Source of the DNA: Paraburkholderia gardini
GTDB lineage: Bacteria; Pseudomonadota; Gammaproteobacteria; Burkholderiales; Burkholderiaceae
Reading direction: 5' to 3'
DNA length: 33,305 nt
Assembly: GCF_907164575.1 (NCBI RefSeq)
Contig: NZ_CAJQYY010000043.1
Span: forward strand, 1 to 33,305
Part shown: piece after piece, positions 24,901-33,127 of the stretch
Layout: every line of letters starts with the position of its first letter
Position numbering within the stretch: the first letter of the stretch is position 1
Notes under the pieces: generated by a model
What the model saw: only the letters and a program-made list of their open reading frames with translations
What the model was told of the DNA's origin: nothing
The model's database searches: none
Program-made: the position numbers and the translations under genes

Positions 24901-24915
24901 CCATCAAAAACCATC
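24901..24915. repeat. Tandem CCATC (GATGG) boxes at the lacI start
   Basis: Two CCATC boxes (24901-24905 and 24911-24915) are spaced exactly 10 bases apart. On the minus strand they read as TTGATGG-like boxes pointing into the LacI-type gene. They mirror the pair at 25021-25035 on the opposite strand. Confidence 0.55.
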
Positions 24916-24926
24916 ATTTTGTGAGT

Positions 24927-24955
24927 TTGACAGCGATGGACGCCGTCCTTAGTCT
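24927..24955 (+). promoter_or_regulatory. Candidate sigma-70 promoter of the TRAP/RuBisCO-like operon
   Basis: A perfect TTGACA (24927-24932) is followed after 17 bases by TAGTCT (24950-24955), a weak -10 with three matches. Predicted RNA start is about 24962, giving a leader of about 117 bases that includes the downstream GATGG boxes. A further GATGG lies in the spacer (24935-24939). Confidence 0.5.
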
Positions 24956-25009
24956 TGCCGCAAGGGTAAGCTAGGTACCCATGAAAATTCAAGCCTGCAC
25001 GACAAGAAA

Positions 25010-25038
25010 CCATCGGGCTTGATGGGATTTGATGGGAT
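25010..25038. promoter_or_regulatory. GATGG boxes in the operon leader, candidate operator
   Basis: CCATC-N6-GATGG (25010-25025) is an inverted repeat, and TTGATGGGAT is repeated twice in direct tandem (25019-25038) with a 10-base, one-helical-turn period. It lies downstream of the predicted promoter, where bound protein would block elongation. The LacI-type neighbour is the likely binder, though tandem boxes are unusual for that family. Confidence 0.55.
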
Positions 25039-25078
25039 CCGGGTTTACATCAAATATCAAATAATCGGAGACAACCGG

Positions 25079-26101
25079 ATGACCCATCTCACCCGCCGCG
25101 CGCTGCTGCGCGCCGCAGTCGCCGCACCGCTCGCGGGCCTGGCCGGCACGTCACTCATCGCGCGCGCCGATGCGCCGCAATTCGTATTCAAGTACGGCAA
25201 CAACCTGCCCCTGACGCACCCGCTGAACGTGCGCGCGCAAGAGGCCGCGAACCAGATTCGCGAAGCATCGAAGGGACGGATGGAGATCCGGATATTCCCG
25301 AACAATCAGCTGGGCGGCGACACCGACATGCTCGCGCAGGTGCGCAGCGGCGGCATCGAAATGTTCACGCCGTCCGCGCTGGTGGTGTCGACGCTCGCGC
25401 CGGTCGCGGCGATCAACGCCATCGGTTTCGCGTTCAAGGACTACGATCAGGTCTGGGCCGCGATGGACGGCAAGGTCGGCGCATACGTCCGCGCGGCGAT
25501 GCAGAAAGCCGGCCTCGAATCGTTTCCGAAGATGTGGGACAACGGCTTTCGCGAGACGACGACAAGCACGCGTCCGATCACGACTGCGGCCGACATGCAC
25601 AGCCTGAAGATTCGCGTGCCCGTGAGTCCGCTCAGCATCGACATGTTCAAGGGTCTCGGCGCCTCGCCCACGAGTTTGCAGTTCAGCGAGGTGTATTCGT
25701 CGCTGCAGACCCATATCGTCGATGCGCAGGAAAACCCGCTACCGATCGTCCAGGTCGCCAAACTGTACGAAGTCCAGAAGTATTGTTCGCTGACCAATCA
25801 CATCTGGGACGGCTTCTGGTTCGTCCTGAACCAGCGTGCGTGGCAACGGCTTCCCAAAGACCTCCAGTCGATCGCATCGGATGCGTTCGATCAGGCGGCA
25901 CTCAGGCAACGCGACGATGTGCGCAAGCTCAACGAAGCCGCCGTCGCCGATTTGCAGTCCAAAGGCCTCGCGATCAATCGCCCCGCGCCCGATACCTTCC
26001 GTGCAGCGCTGCGTCAGGCGAATTTCTACACTGAATGGAAAGGCAAGTTTGGCGATCAGGCATGGTCGCTTCTGGAGAGCTATACGGGCAAGCTGGCTTG
26101 A
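25079..26101 (+). CDS. TRAP transporter solute-binding protein (DctP family)
   Basis: A 340-residue periplasmic receptor. The N-terminus MTHLTRRALLRAAVAAPLAG has a twin-arginine pattern and ends with ARADA, a signal peptidase site at about residue 31, so it may be exported by Tat. The mature protein has the DctP fold, with R158 and R179 (in LKIRVP), the latter matching the Arg that binds the substrate carboxylate in the family, and QTHIVDAQENP. TRAP systems take up organic or sugar acids with a sodium gradient. The start at 25079 has GGAG eight bases upstream. It is the first gene of the operon; the partner permease follows after 40 bases. The ligand must be an acid, most likely an acid sugar given the neighbours. 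Confidence 0.93.
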   Translation: MTHLTRRALLRAAVAAPLAGLAGTSLIARADAPQFVFKYGNNLPLTHPLNVRAQEAANQIREASKGRMEIRIFPNNQLGGDTDMLAQVRSGGIEMFTPSALVVSTLAPVAAINAIGFAFKDYDQVWAAMDGKVGAYVRAAMQKAGLESFPKMWDNGFRETTTSTRPITTAADMHSLKIRVPVSPLSIDMFKGLGASPTSLQFSEVYSSLQTHIVDAQENPLPIVQVAKLYEVQKYCSLTNHIWDGFWFVLNQRAWQRLPKDLQSIASDAFDQAALRQRDDVRKLNEAAVADLQSKGLAINRPAPDTFRAALRQANFYTEWKGKFGDQAWSLLESYTGKLA

Positions 26102-26141
26102 CCATGCCCGGTTGCCCGCTATCCTGCCGGAGAAAAAAAAC

Positions 26142-28025
26142 ATGGCGAACCACGTTTTGACGGCCGGTTCCGCGTCCGCTGACGTACTGGCCAGCAGCCC
26201 GCGTCGCTGGCTGAAGCGCTTCGATCGCGCATTGATCGTGCTGGTCGAAGGGGTGTGCGCAATCCTGCTCGCGACCGAAGTGCTCGTGCTGTTCGCGGGT
26301 GTGATCTGCCGCTACGCGCTCCACCAGCCGCTAGTCTGGTCCGACGAGCTCGCCGGCATCCTGTTCCTCTGGCTGTCGATGTTCGGTGCCGTCCTCGCGC
26401 TGCGGCGCGGAGAGCATATGCGGATGACGGCGTTCGTCAGCCGTTTGTCACCGCAGGGGCGTGCGTTCGTGGACACGCTTGCGATCACCCTATCGGTGGC
26501 GGTGCTGGTCCTTGTGTTCGTTCCGGCGCTCGACTATGCGACGGGCGAAGCGGCCATCGTCACGCCTGCCCTGCAGATCAGCAATGCGTGGCGCGCGCTC
26601 GCGTTGCCCGTCGGCGCCGCACTCATGCTCCTCGTCGGACTGATCCGGCTGTTCGAGGTCAGCCGCATGCGCGACATCGCCATTGCACTGGGTGTCTGCG
26701 CCGTGGCCGCCGCGGGGATCGCGCTGGTCGCGCCTGCCCTGCTCGAACTCGGCAAAGCGAACCTGATCATTTTCTTTGTCGGCGTGGTGGCGATCGGTAT
26801 TTTTTCCGGCGTGCCAATCTGCTTTTCGTTTGCGCTCGCAACCTTCGGTTATCTCGGTCTTACGACCTACACGCCGCTCGAAGTGATAGTCGGACGGATG
26901 GACGAAGGCATGTCGCACCTTGTCCTGCTCGCCGTGCCGCTGTTCGTTTTTCTGGGCCTGATGATCGAAATGGCCGGCCTCGCGCGAGCCATGATCCAGT
27001 TTCTCGCCAGCCTCGTCGGTCATGTTCATGGCGGGCTGTCTTACGTTCTGATCGGCACGATGTACCTTGTTTCAGGCATCTCCGGCTCGAAAGTCGCCGA
27101 TATGGCCGCGATTGCTCCGGTCCTTTTTCCTGAAATGAAAAAGCGCGGCGCGAACGAAGGCGATCTTGTCGCCCTGCTGGCGACGGCGGGTGCCCAGACG
27201 GAAACGGTGCCCCCCAGCATCGTGCTGATCACGATCGGCTCGGTGACCGGCCTGTCCATCTCCGCGCTTTTCACGGCCGGCATGCTGCCTGCCATCGTGC
27301 TCGCAGTCACGCTGTGTTTCGTCGTGTGGATGCGCTACCGGAAAGAAGATCTGCGTCACGTGCAGCGCTTCAGCCGCCGTGAAATGGGGCGAATGTTTCT
27401 CGTCGCATTGCCGGCGCTCGCGTTGCCGTTCGTGATCCGCGCGGCTGTGGTCGAAGGGATCGCGACGGCAACCGAGGTATCGACGATCGGCATTGTCTAC
27501 GCCATGGTCATAGGCGTATTCGTGTATCGCCAGTTCCAGTGGTCAAAACTTCCGCGCATGCTGGTCGATGCAGCCACGTTGTCGGGTGCGATCATTTTCA
27601 TCATCGGCTGCGCGACGGCGATGGCGTGGGCGCTCACGCAGTCCGGATTCTCACAGGATCTCGCGGATCTGATGATGCATCTGCCCGGGGGCGCGTATGC
27701 ATTCATGGCGTTATCGATTGTGGTGTTCATTCTGCTGGGTAGCGTGCTGGAAGGCATTCCCGCCATCGTATTGTTCGGCCCTCTTCTCTTTCCCATAGCG
27801 CGGCTCGCGGGTATCAACGAGATCCACTACGCGATCGTCGTCATTCTTTCGATGGGCGTCGGCCTCTTCTCGCCGCCCTTTGGCGTCGGCTACTACTCGG
27901 CCTGCGCGATCAGCAAGGTCAACCCCGATGCCGGCATGCGGCCGATCATCGGCTATATGGGCGCGTTGATTGCCGGCCTGATTCTGGTCGCCGCCGTGCC
28001 GTGGCTGTCGACCGGCTTTCTCTGA
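26142..28025 (+). CDS. TRAP transporter fused permease (DctQ-DctM)
   Basis: A 627-residue inner-membrane protein joining the small subunit DctQ (about residues 25-180, with VLVEGVCAILLATEVLVLF and WSDELAGILFLWLSMFGAV) and the large subunit DctM (about 205-627, with FFVGVVAIGIFSGVPI, LVLLAVPLFVFLGLMIEMAG and GLFSPPFGVGYY). DctM carries the transport path; DctQ supports it. Natural fusions occur in many TRAP systems. The ATG at 26142 has GGAG nine bases upstream, with a run of eight A between them. Overlapping frames upstream belong to the dctP gene. It serves the solute receptor encoded just before it. Confidence 0.93.
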   Translation: MANHVLTAGSASADVLASSPRRWLKRFDRALIVLVEGVCAILLATEVLVLFAGVICRYALHQPLVWSDELAGILFLWLSMFGAVLALRRGEHMRMTAFVSRLSPQGRAFVDTLAITLSVAVLVLVFVPALDYATGEAAIVTPALQISNAWRALALPVGAALMLLVGLIRLFEVSRMRDIAIALGVCAVAAAGIALVAPALLELGKANLIIFFVGVVAIGIFSGVPICFSFALATFGYLGLTTYTPLEVIVGRMDEGMSHLVLLAVPLFVFLGLMIEMAGLARAMIQFLASLVGHVHGGLSYVLIGTMYLVSGISGSKVADMAAIAPVLFPEMKKRGANEGDLVALLATAGAQTETVPPSIVLITIGSVTGLSISALFTAGMLPAIVLAVTLCFVVWMRYRKEDLRHVQRFSRREMGRMFLVALPALALPFVIRAAVVEGIATATEVSTIGIVYAMVIGVFVYRQFQWSKLPRMLVDAATLSGAIIFIIGCATAMAWALTQSGFSQDLADLMMHLPGGAYAFMALSIVVFILLGSVLEGIPAIVLFGPLLFPIARLAGINEIHYAIVVILSMGVGLFSPPFGVGYYSACAISKVNPDAGMRPIIGYMGALIAGLILVAAVPWLSTGFL

Positions 28026-28050
28026 AGCCTTAATTCTCCGGAGTATTTTC

Positions 28051-28590
28051 ATGAGTCGTTATTTTGGCGAGATTCGCCAGGCGGGCTATGTCGTGCGCGA
28101 TATCGAAGCGGCGATGGATCACTGGAGCCGCGTGCTGGGCGTCGGTCCCTGGTTCTACAACGAGCGTGTGCCCATCGAAGACTATGTGTATCGCGGAAAG
28201 TCCTACGACGTACATAACTCGGTCGCGCTCGCCAATTCCGGGAGCCTCCAGGTCGAACTCATCCAGACGCGCAACGACGCGCCGTCCATGTATCGCGATT
28301 TCCTCGCCGCCGGCAACACCGGCTTGCAGCACAACGCTTACTGGACGACGAATTTCGATGCCGATCTCGAACGCCTGGAACGCCAGGGCTTCAAGGTGGC
28401 GATGAGCGGCAATGTCGGCAGGAACGGGCGCTTCGTGTACTTCGATACGGAAAGTCATCCGGGAACGGTGATCGAACTGTCGGAAATCGCCGGACCGAAG
28501 GGCAAACTGTTCGAACTGATTCATGCAGCGTCGCTCGACTGGGATGGACGTGATGCCGTGCGGCCTTTTCCTGAATTGAGCAGGCTATGA
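28051..28590 (+). CDS. VOC-superfamily metalloprotein (glyoxalase-like), putative acid-sugar pathway enzyme
   Basis: A 179-residue vicinal-oxygen-chelate protein with two beta-alpha-beta-beta-beta units (about 8-72 and 92-145). The metal quartet can be read as Q10, E69, H94 and E142, the same Gln/Glu/His/Glu set as in human glyoxalase I. VOC enzymes bind a metal next to two adjacent oxygen atoms and do isomerisation, epimerisation, ring opening or glutathione addition. The gene lies 25 bases after the permease and overlaps the RuBisCO-like gene by 4 bases. GGAG lies 7 bases before the ATG. In this operon it may isomerise or epimerise an oxo acid sugar. That role is a guess from position. Confidence 0.88.
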   Translation: MSRYFGEIRQAGYVVRDIEAAMDHWSRVLGVGPWFYNERVPIEDYVYRGKSYDVHNSVALANSGSLQVELIQTRNDAPSMYRDFLAAGNTGLQHNAYWTTNFDADLERLERQGFKVAMSGNVGRNGRFVYFDTESHPGTVIELSEIAGPKGKLFELIHAASLDWDGRDAVRPFPELSRL

Positions 28591-29873
28591 ACGCAGCGCA
28601 CGGGGATGACGGATTGATCGAGGCCGACTACCTGATCGAGACGCCGCTCGATCCTGCGCGCGTCGCCGAAATCATGGCGGGCGAGCAATCGAGCGGCACG
28701 TTTGTGCGTGTGGCAAATGAAACCGATGCACTACGCGCCCGCAGTCGTGCAGGCGTCACGCGCGTGGTCGAGCTCGGACCGGCGCACCGCCCGAGCCTGC
28801 CGAGCGCCGCGCTGGCCCGCCAGGGCGTGACGGGACCATGGCGCCGGGCGCAGGTCACGCTCGCTTTTCCGGTGGCGAACATCGGCGCCAATCTGCCGAC
28901 GCTGGCCGCGACCGTCGCGGGCAATCTATACGACCTCGGTGAAGTCACGGGCATGCGATTGCTGGCAATCCGGCTTCCCGCTGCGTACCGGAAGCGTTTC
29001 GACCTGCCGGCACAGGGCATTGCCGGAACGCGGGCGTTGACGGGTGTGGCGAGCGGCGCGCTGACAGGAACCATCATCAAGCCCAATGTCGGCATGAGCG
29101 CGGACGAAACGGCGGGTCTGGTCAAGACCTTGTGCGAAGCGGGCGTCGACTTTATCAAGGATGACGAAGTCTGCGCGAACCCGGACCATGCGCCGCTGGA
29201 CGAGCGTATCCGGGCGGTGATGAAGGAAGTGCGCGCGTATCGTGACCGTACCGGCCGCAACGTCATGGTCGCATTCAACATTACCGACGATCTCGACGCC
29301 ATGCGCCGCCACGCCGATCTGGTTGAACGCGAAGGCGGCGGTTGTGTGATGGCGAGCGTCAACTGGTGCGGATTCTCGGCTATCCAGTCGTTGCGGCGAG
29401 CTACCCCGCTCGTTCTGCATGCGCATAGAAATGGGTTCGGCATGATGTCGCGCGATCCATCGCTCGGGATGTCATTCCAGGCGTATCAAACCTTGTGGCG
29501 GCTTGCGGGGGTCGACCATATGCACGTTCATGGTCTGAGCGGAAAATTCGCGCAGGCGGACCGCGAAGTCATCGACTCGGCCAGAGACTGCGCGACGCCA
29601 CTCGCCGAAGGTGTCGACGATGCGGTGTTGCCCGCGTTTTCATCGGGACAATGGGCCGGAACCGTGCCTGCCACGTTCGACGCAATGGGTTCAGACGACC
29701 TCCTGTTCATGTCAGGCGGAGGCATTCTTGCGCATCCGGATGGTCCCGCTGCGGGCGTCCTGAGCGTGCGTCAGGCGTGGTCGGCGGTGCAGAACGGTGT
29801 GTCGCTCGAACGCTTTTCACACGACGCGCCCGAATTGCGGACCGCGCTCGAATTCTTCGGTGCGCGTGTATGA
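28587..29873 (+). CDS. RuBisCO-like protein (form IV), acid-sugar pathway
   Basis: A 428-residue RuBisCO large-subunit relative. The metal site is intact: K191-D-D193-E194 (DFIKDDE) matches the carbamylated Lys201/Asp203/Glu204 of RuBisCO. Also present are K165 (K175), N113 (N123), E33, H280 (H294), R281, H313 (H327), K320 (K334) and the GGG phosphate loop at 377-379. The base K177 is Asn167 here, so it is not a CO2-fixing enzyme. Related proteins decarboxylate or transfer carboxyl on 3-oxo-isoapionate 4-phosphate (OiaX, OiaT) or enolise thio-sugars in methionine salvage. Coupling with a DUF1537 kinase favours the first kind. Both flanking genes overlap it by 4 bases. Confidence 0.9.
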   Translation: MNAAHGDDGLIEADYLIETPLDPARVAEIMAGEQSSGTFVRVANETDALRARSRAGVTRVVELGPAHRPSLPSAALARQGVTGPWRRAQVTLAFPVANIGANLPTLAATVAGNLYDLGEVTGMRLLAIRLPAAYRKRFDLPAQGIAGTRALTGVASGALTGTIIKPNVGMSADETAGLVKTLCEAGVDFIKDDEVCANPDHAPLDERIRAVMKEVRAYRDRTGRNVMVAFNITDDLDAMRRHADLVEREGGGCVMASVNWCGFSAIQSLRRATPLVLHAHRNGFGMMSRDPSLGMSFQAYQTLWRLAGVDHMHVHGLSGKFAQADREVIDSARDCATPLAEGVDDAVLPAFSSGQWAGTVPATFDAMGSDDLLFMSGGGILAHPDGPAAGVLSVRQAWSAVQNGVSLERFSHDAPELRTALEFFGARV

Positions 29874-31222
29874 GTGACGGTCCGGCCTACGGCTTTTATG
29901 GCGACGACTTCACCGGCGCGACGGATACGCTTGCCCATCTCGCGCGCGCGGGCTTGAGAACGATGCTGTTTTTTCAGCCGCCGACCGATGCCCAGCTCGA
30001 TGCCGCCGGCCCGCTCGACGCGATCGGCGTAGCCAGTGCCGCGCGCGCGATGGCGCCGCCGGCGATGAAACCGGCGCTGATGCGGGCAGGCGCCCGCTTC
30101 GCGGAACTGGGCGTGCGCATCCTGCATTACAAGGTCTGCTCCACGTTCGATAGCAGTCCGGCGCTTGGCAGCATCGGTGCAGCCGTGTCGACGCTGCGGG
30201 GATTCTTCCCGAATCCGCTTGTGCCTGTCATCGGTGGGCAGCCCGGACTGCAGCGCTATTGCGCATTCGGCAATCTGTTCGCCGCCGGTTCGTCGACGGG
30301 AGGTGGAGAAGCTCCGCCCGTCCTGCGGATCGATCGCCATCCGACGATGAGCCGTCATCCCGCGACGCCCATGCTGGAGGCCGACCTGCGACTTCATTTG
30401 CAGGATCAGGGGCTGCCCGGCATGGGCCTGATCGACTGGCGCCATTACACCTCGACGTCCGGCCGTCTCGACGCGCAGGTGAACGGGCACATCGAATCGG
30501 CTTGTCCGGCCGTGCTCTTCGACGTTCTGGACGACGCCCATCTCGCCCCGATCGGCCGCTTGCTGGCTGAACGATCGGCCGGTGTTCCCTTGCTCGCGGT
30601 GGGTCCCAGCAGTGTGGCGCAGGCGTGGACCATGGCGACGCGTAGCGCGGACAGCAGCGTACCCATTGCATCGCCGGCGGCGGCACTCCAGGTTCAGCGT
30701 TCGTCCGGTCCGGTGTTTGTATTCGCAGGCAGTCTTTCGCCCACGACGAGCAGGCAGATCGACGCCGCCCATTCGTATTCCAGGGTTGAGATCGATCCAG
30801 CCCAGGTGGACGCCGGTTCGCTCGACCGGTATCTCGACGACATTGTGACGCTGTTGCGAAGCGGAAAAAACGTCCTGACGTTTACCAGCCGGGCGTTCGA
30901 TCAGACTTCGAACCGTCGCGACGACACGACTCGCGCGTGTGCGGCACTGGTGCGGCGCGTTGTTATGTCGATGACGTTAAGGCGAATCTGCATCGCGGGA
31001 GGCGACACTTCCAGCTTTGCGGTACAGGCACTCGGGGGATGGGGTTTGTCTTACATCGGCGCAATCGCGGAAGGCGTCGCGATGTGCCGGTTACATGCCG
31101 ACGCCGAAGAACTGGATGGCATCGAGATCGCACTCAAAGGCGGTCAGATGGGCGGCATCGATTTCTTCGAACGTCTTCTCGACGAAAGCGCACGTCGAAC
31201 GACAGATAAACCGAACCTGTGA
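29870..31222 (+). CDS. DUF1537 four-carbon acid sugar kinase family protein
   Basis: A 450-residue two-domain kinase. The N-terminal domain opens with YGDDFTGATDT (D12, D13), the family's acid-sugar motif; the C-terminal nucleotide domain has FAGSLSPTTSRQI, GGDTSSFAVQALGGWG (G377 on) and ALKGGQMGG (K423 on), which bind ATP. DUF1537 enzymes phosphorylate tartronate, threonate, erythronate or 3-oxo-isoapionate types of acid (OtnK, DtnK, OiaK). The ATG overlaps the RuBisCO-like stop by 4 bases. It is the last gene of the operon and most likely supplies the phosphorylated substrate for that enzyme. Sequence alone does not give the substrate. Confidence 0.92.
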   Translation: MSDGPAYGFYGDDFTGATDTLAHLARAGLRTMLFFQPPTDAQLDAAGPLDAIGVASAARAMAPPAMKPALMRAGARFAELGVRILHYKVCSTFDSSPALGSIGAAVSTLRGFFPNPLVPVIGGQPGLQRYCAFGNLFAAGSSTGGGEAPPVLRIDRHPTMSRHPATPMLEADLRLHLQDQGLPGMGLIDWRHYTSTSGRLDAQVNGHIESACPAVLFDVLDDAHLAPIGRLLAERSAGVPLLAVGPSSVAQAWTMATRSADSSVPIASPAAALQVQRSSGPVFVFAGSLSPTTSRQIDAAHSYSRVEIDPAQVDAGSLDRYLDDIVTLLRSGKNVLTFTSRAFDQTSNRRDDTTRACAALVRRVVMSMTLRRICIAGGDTSSFAVQALGGWGLSYIGAIAEGVAMCRLHADAEELDGIEIALKGGQMGGIDFFERLLDESARRTTDKPNL

Positions 31223-31414
31223 TCTGCCCCGGGATTTTCGGACCGAAGCGAACTGGAGATCATGGCATCCGAGGTCGGAGGCCGATCTCTTCACCAGCGT
31301 GCACAACAAGGCCAGGCTCGTGGGCCGCCGCGTCAACGCCACCAGGCGGGCGCGCTGAACCCGGCCTGACGACTTACCTCGGCGTATGGACGTACGCTGC
31401 GGCAAACGGGTTAA

Positions 31415-32785
31415 TCATGCGGCCGGCCTGGCGTTCTCGCTATCGCCCATGGCCCGCGCATCGTCGTATTCGCGCGAGATGTCCTTGTTCGTGTGATCAC
31501 CCAGCATCGATGCGGCGATCAGGCTGAGCACCGCACACGCCAGAACATAGACCGCGATGGCATAGCCCGAATGGTAGTAAGCGAATAGCGCGGTCGCAAT
31601 CAGCGGTGCCGGGCCGCCGGCAATGACCGAAGCCAGCTGGTAGCCCATTGACGCACCGCTGTAACGCAGCCGTCCCGTGAAGGATTCAGCGATCAGGGCC
31701 GCCTGTGGACCGTACAACATCGAATGCGGTACCAGCGAGAGCACGATGGCGGCGAAGATCCACATCGGGTCCCGGGTGTCGACCATCGCAAAATAGAGGA
31801 AGCCGAATACGCCCACGACGGCGGCACCGATCATATACATCCGACGCCGCCCGATCAGATCGGACACGTGGCCAAAGAACGGGATGGTGAAGAATTCGAG
31901 CACCGAAGCCGCCAGCACCGCCATCAGCAACAGGTCGCGTGACACGCCCAGCGTCGTGACGCCATAGGTGAAGACGAACGCCGTGAAAATATAGAAAGGC
32001 GCCTGTTCGGCCATACGTGAAAAGGCCGAGAGAAGGATGTCTTTCGGCTGGCGGCGCAACACTTCGAGCATCGGCGTCTTCTCGATTCTGCGCTCAGCCA
32101 GGAGCCGCGCGAAGATCGGTGTCTCGAGAATATTCAGGCGGATGTAGAGGCCAATCGCGACCAGTATGATGCTGAGGAAGAACGGTACGCGCCAGCCCCA
32201 CGTGAGGAAACCGCTGCCGGAGATCTGACTCATGGCCAGCACGGCCAGGTTGGCCAGGAATAGTCCCGCCGGCACCCCGAACTGCGGCCAGGAGGCGACG
32301 AAACCGCGATGCGCGTTCGTGCGCGCCCATTCCATCGACATCAGGACCGAGCCACCCCATTCGCCGCCGACACCCACCCCCTGGATGAAGCGCAGCACCG
32401 TAAGCACGACAGCGCCCCAGATGCCGATCGTCGCATAGGTCGGAACAAAGGCCACGGCAAACGTGGCGAGTCCCATCAGTAATAGCGTCACGATCAGCGT
32501 GGCCTTGCGGCCGATGCGATCGCCGTAGTGGCCGAAAATGGCGGCACCCACCGGTCTCGCTATGAAGCCGACGGCATAAATCAGAAAAGCCTGCAGTGTG
32601 CCGACGAGTGGGTCCGAACCGGGGAAATACAGCTTCGCGAAAACCAGGCCGGTCACAGTACTGTAGAGGAAGAAGTCGTACCACTCGATCGTGGTACCCA
32701 CCGTGCTTGCGATGACGGCGCGGCGCAGCTGGCGCCGGGAGTCCTCATCGGAGAGGGGCAGCGCCCCTGATTGCGTGGCAGCCAT
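31415..32785 (-). CDS. MFS transporter, metabolite:H+ symporter (MHS) family
   Basis: A 456-residue, 12-helix major facilitator protein of the ProP/ShiA/KgtP type. After the polar N-terminus comes the MHS sequence STVGTTIEWYDFFLYST, then GAAIFGHYGDRIGRKATLI (motif A) and IQGVGVGGEWGGSVL. These importers carry small acids such as oxoglutarate, shikimate or citrate, or betaines, with protons. The ATG at 32785 is preferred over an open frame to 32935 because GGGGGA lies 6 bases upstream and the family N-terminus begins there. It is convergent with the kinase gene (192 bases apart), so it is not in that operon, though it could share the carbon source. Confidence 0.93.
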   Translation of the reverse strand: MAATQSGALPLSDEDSRRQLRRAVIASTVGTTIEWYDFFLYSTVTGLVFAKLYFPGSDPLVGTLQAFLIYAVGFIARPVGAAIFGHYGDRIGRKATLIVTLLLMGLATFAVAFVPTYATIGIWGAVVLTVLRFIQGVGVGGEWGGSVLMSMEWARTNAHRGFVASWPQFGVPAGLFLANLAVLAMSQISGSGFLTWGWRVPFFLSIILVAIGLYIRLNILETPIFARLLAERRIEKTPMLEVLRRQPKDILLSAFSRMAEQAPFYIFTAFVFTYGVTTLGVSRDLLLMAVLAASVLEFFTIPFFGHVSDLIGRRRMYMIGAAVVGVFGFLYFAMVDTRDPMWIFAAIVLSLVPHSMLYGPQAALIAESFTGRLRYSGASMGYQLASVIAGGPAPLIATALFAYYHSGYAIAVYVLACAVLSLIAASMLGDHTNKDISREYDDARAMGDSENARPAA

Positions 32786-32959
32786 TTGAGATCCCCCACA
32801 AAAAGGGCGACATTCTGATATAGACAATTTTCGCAATGCGTGGTTCCGGCGGCGGCAAGGTGCGGCTGGCAGAGAACGCGGCACGATGATTCGGACGTTG
32901 CGTCCAGACCGGCCGCCGATGCGGTTATCCGGCAACCAGTGGGTGCCGCGGCGCTTAGC

Positions 32960-33127
32960 TTACGGACTCTTTAGGAATCTCAAATAGAAGGCGGCAAACA
33001 CCATGACAATGCCGATGTTCACTATCAGCCGTTCCCAGAATCGATTCTTAAAGAACAATAAATCTACGCTAACGACAACGGCTATCAACGTCACAATGCA
33101 AAGTGCGACAGACGTGTTCCTTGTCAT
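32960..33127 (-). CDS. Small two-helix membrane protein (55 residues), unknown
   Basis: A 55-residue ORF starting MTRNTSVALCIVTLIAVVV and ending YLRFLKSP. Two hydrophobic stretches (about residues 6-26 and 34-51) are separated by a basic turn (FKNRFWERL), so both ends should face the same side, probably the cytoplasm. Base composition is clearly less GC-rich than the neighbours. The Shine-Dalgarno is weak (GATTGGA just before ATG). It starts 174 bases upstream of the MFS gene's start on the same strand. I do not recognise a family. Hydrophobic patterning and charge placement support a real gene; expression is unproven. Confidence 0.6.
   Translation of the reverse strand: MTRNTSVALCIVTLIAVVVSVDLLFFKNRFWERLIVNIGIVMVFAAFYLRFLKSP

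Noticed and set aside
28587..29873. Reading the RuBisCO-like gene as a true carbon-fixing RuBisCO
   Set aside because: The Lys177 position is Asn, and no small subunit, phosphoribulokinase or other Calvin-cycle gene is present.
31223..31414. A terminator or small gene between the convergent kinase and MFS genes
   Set aside because: No stable stem with a T tract and no convincing frame was found in this 192-base gap.
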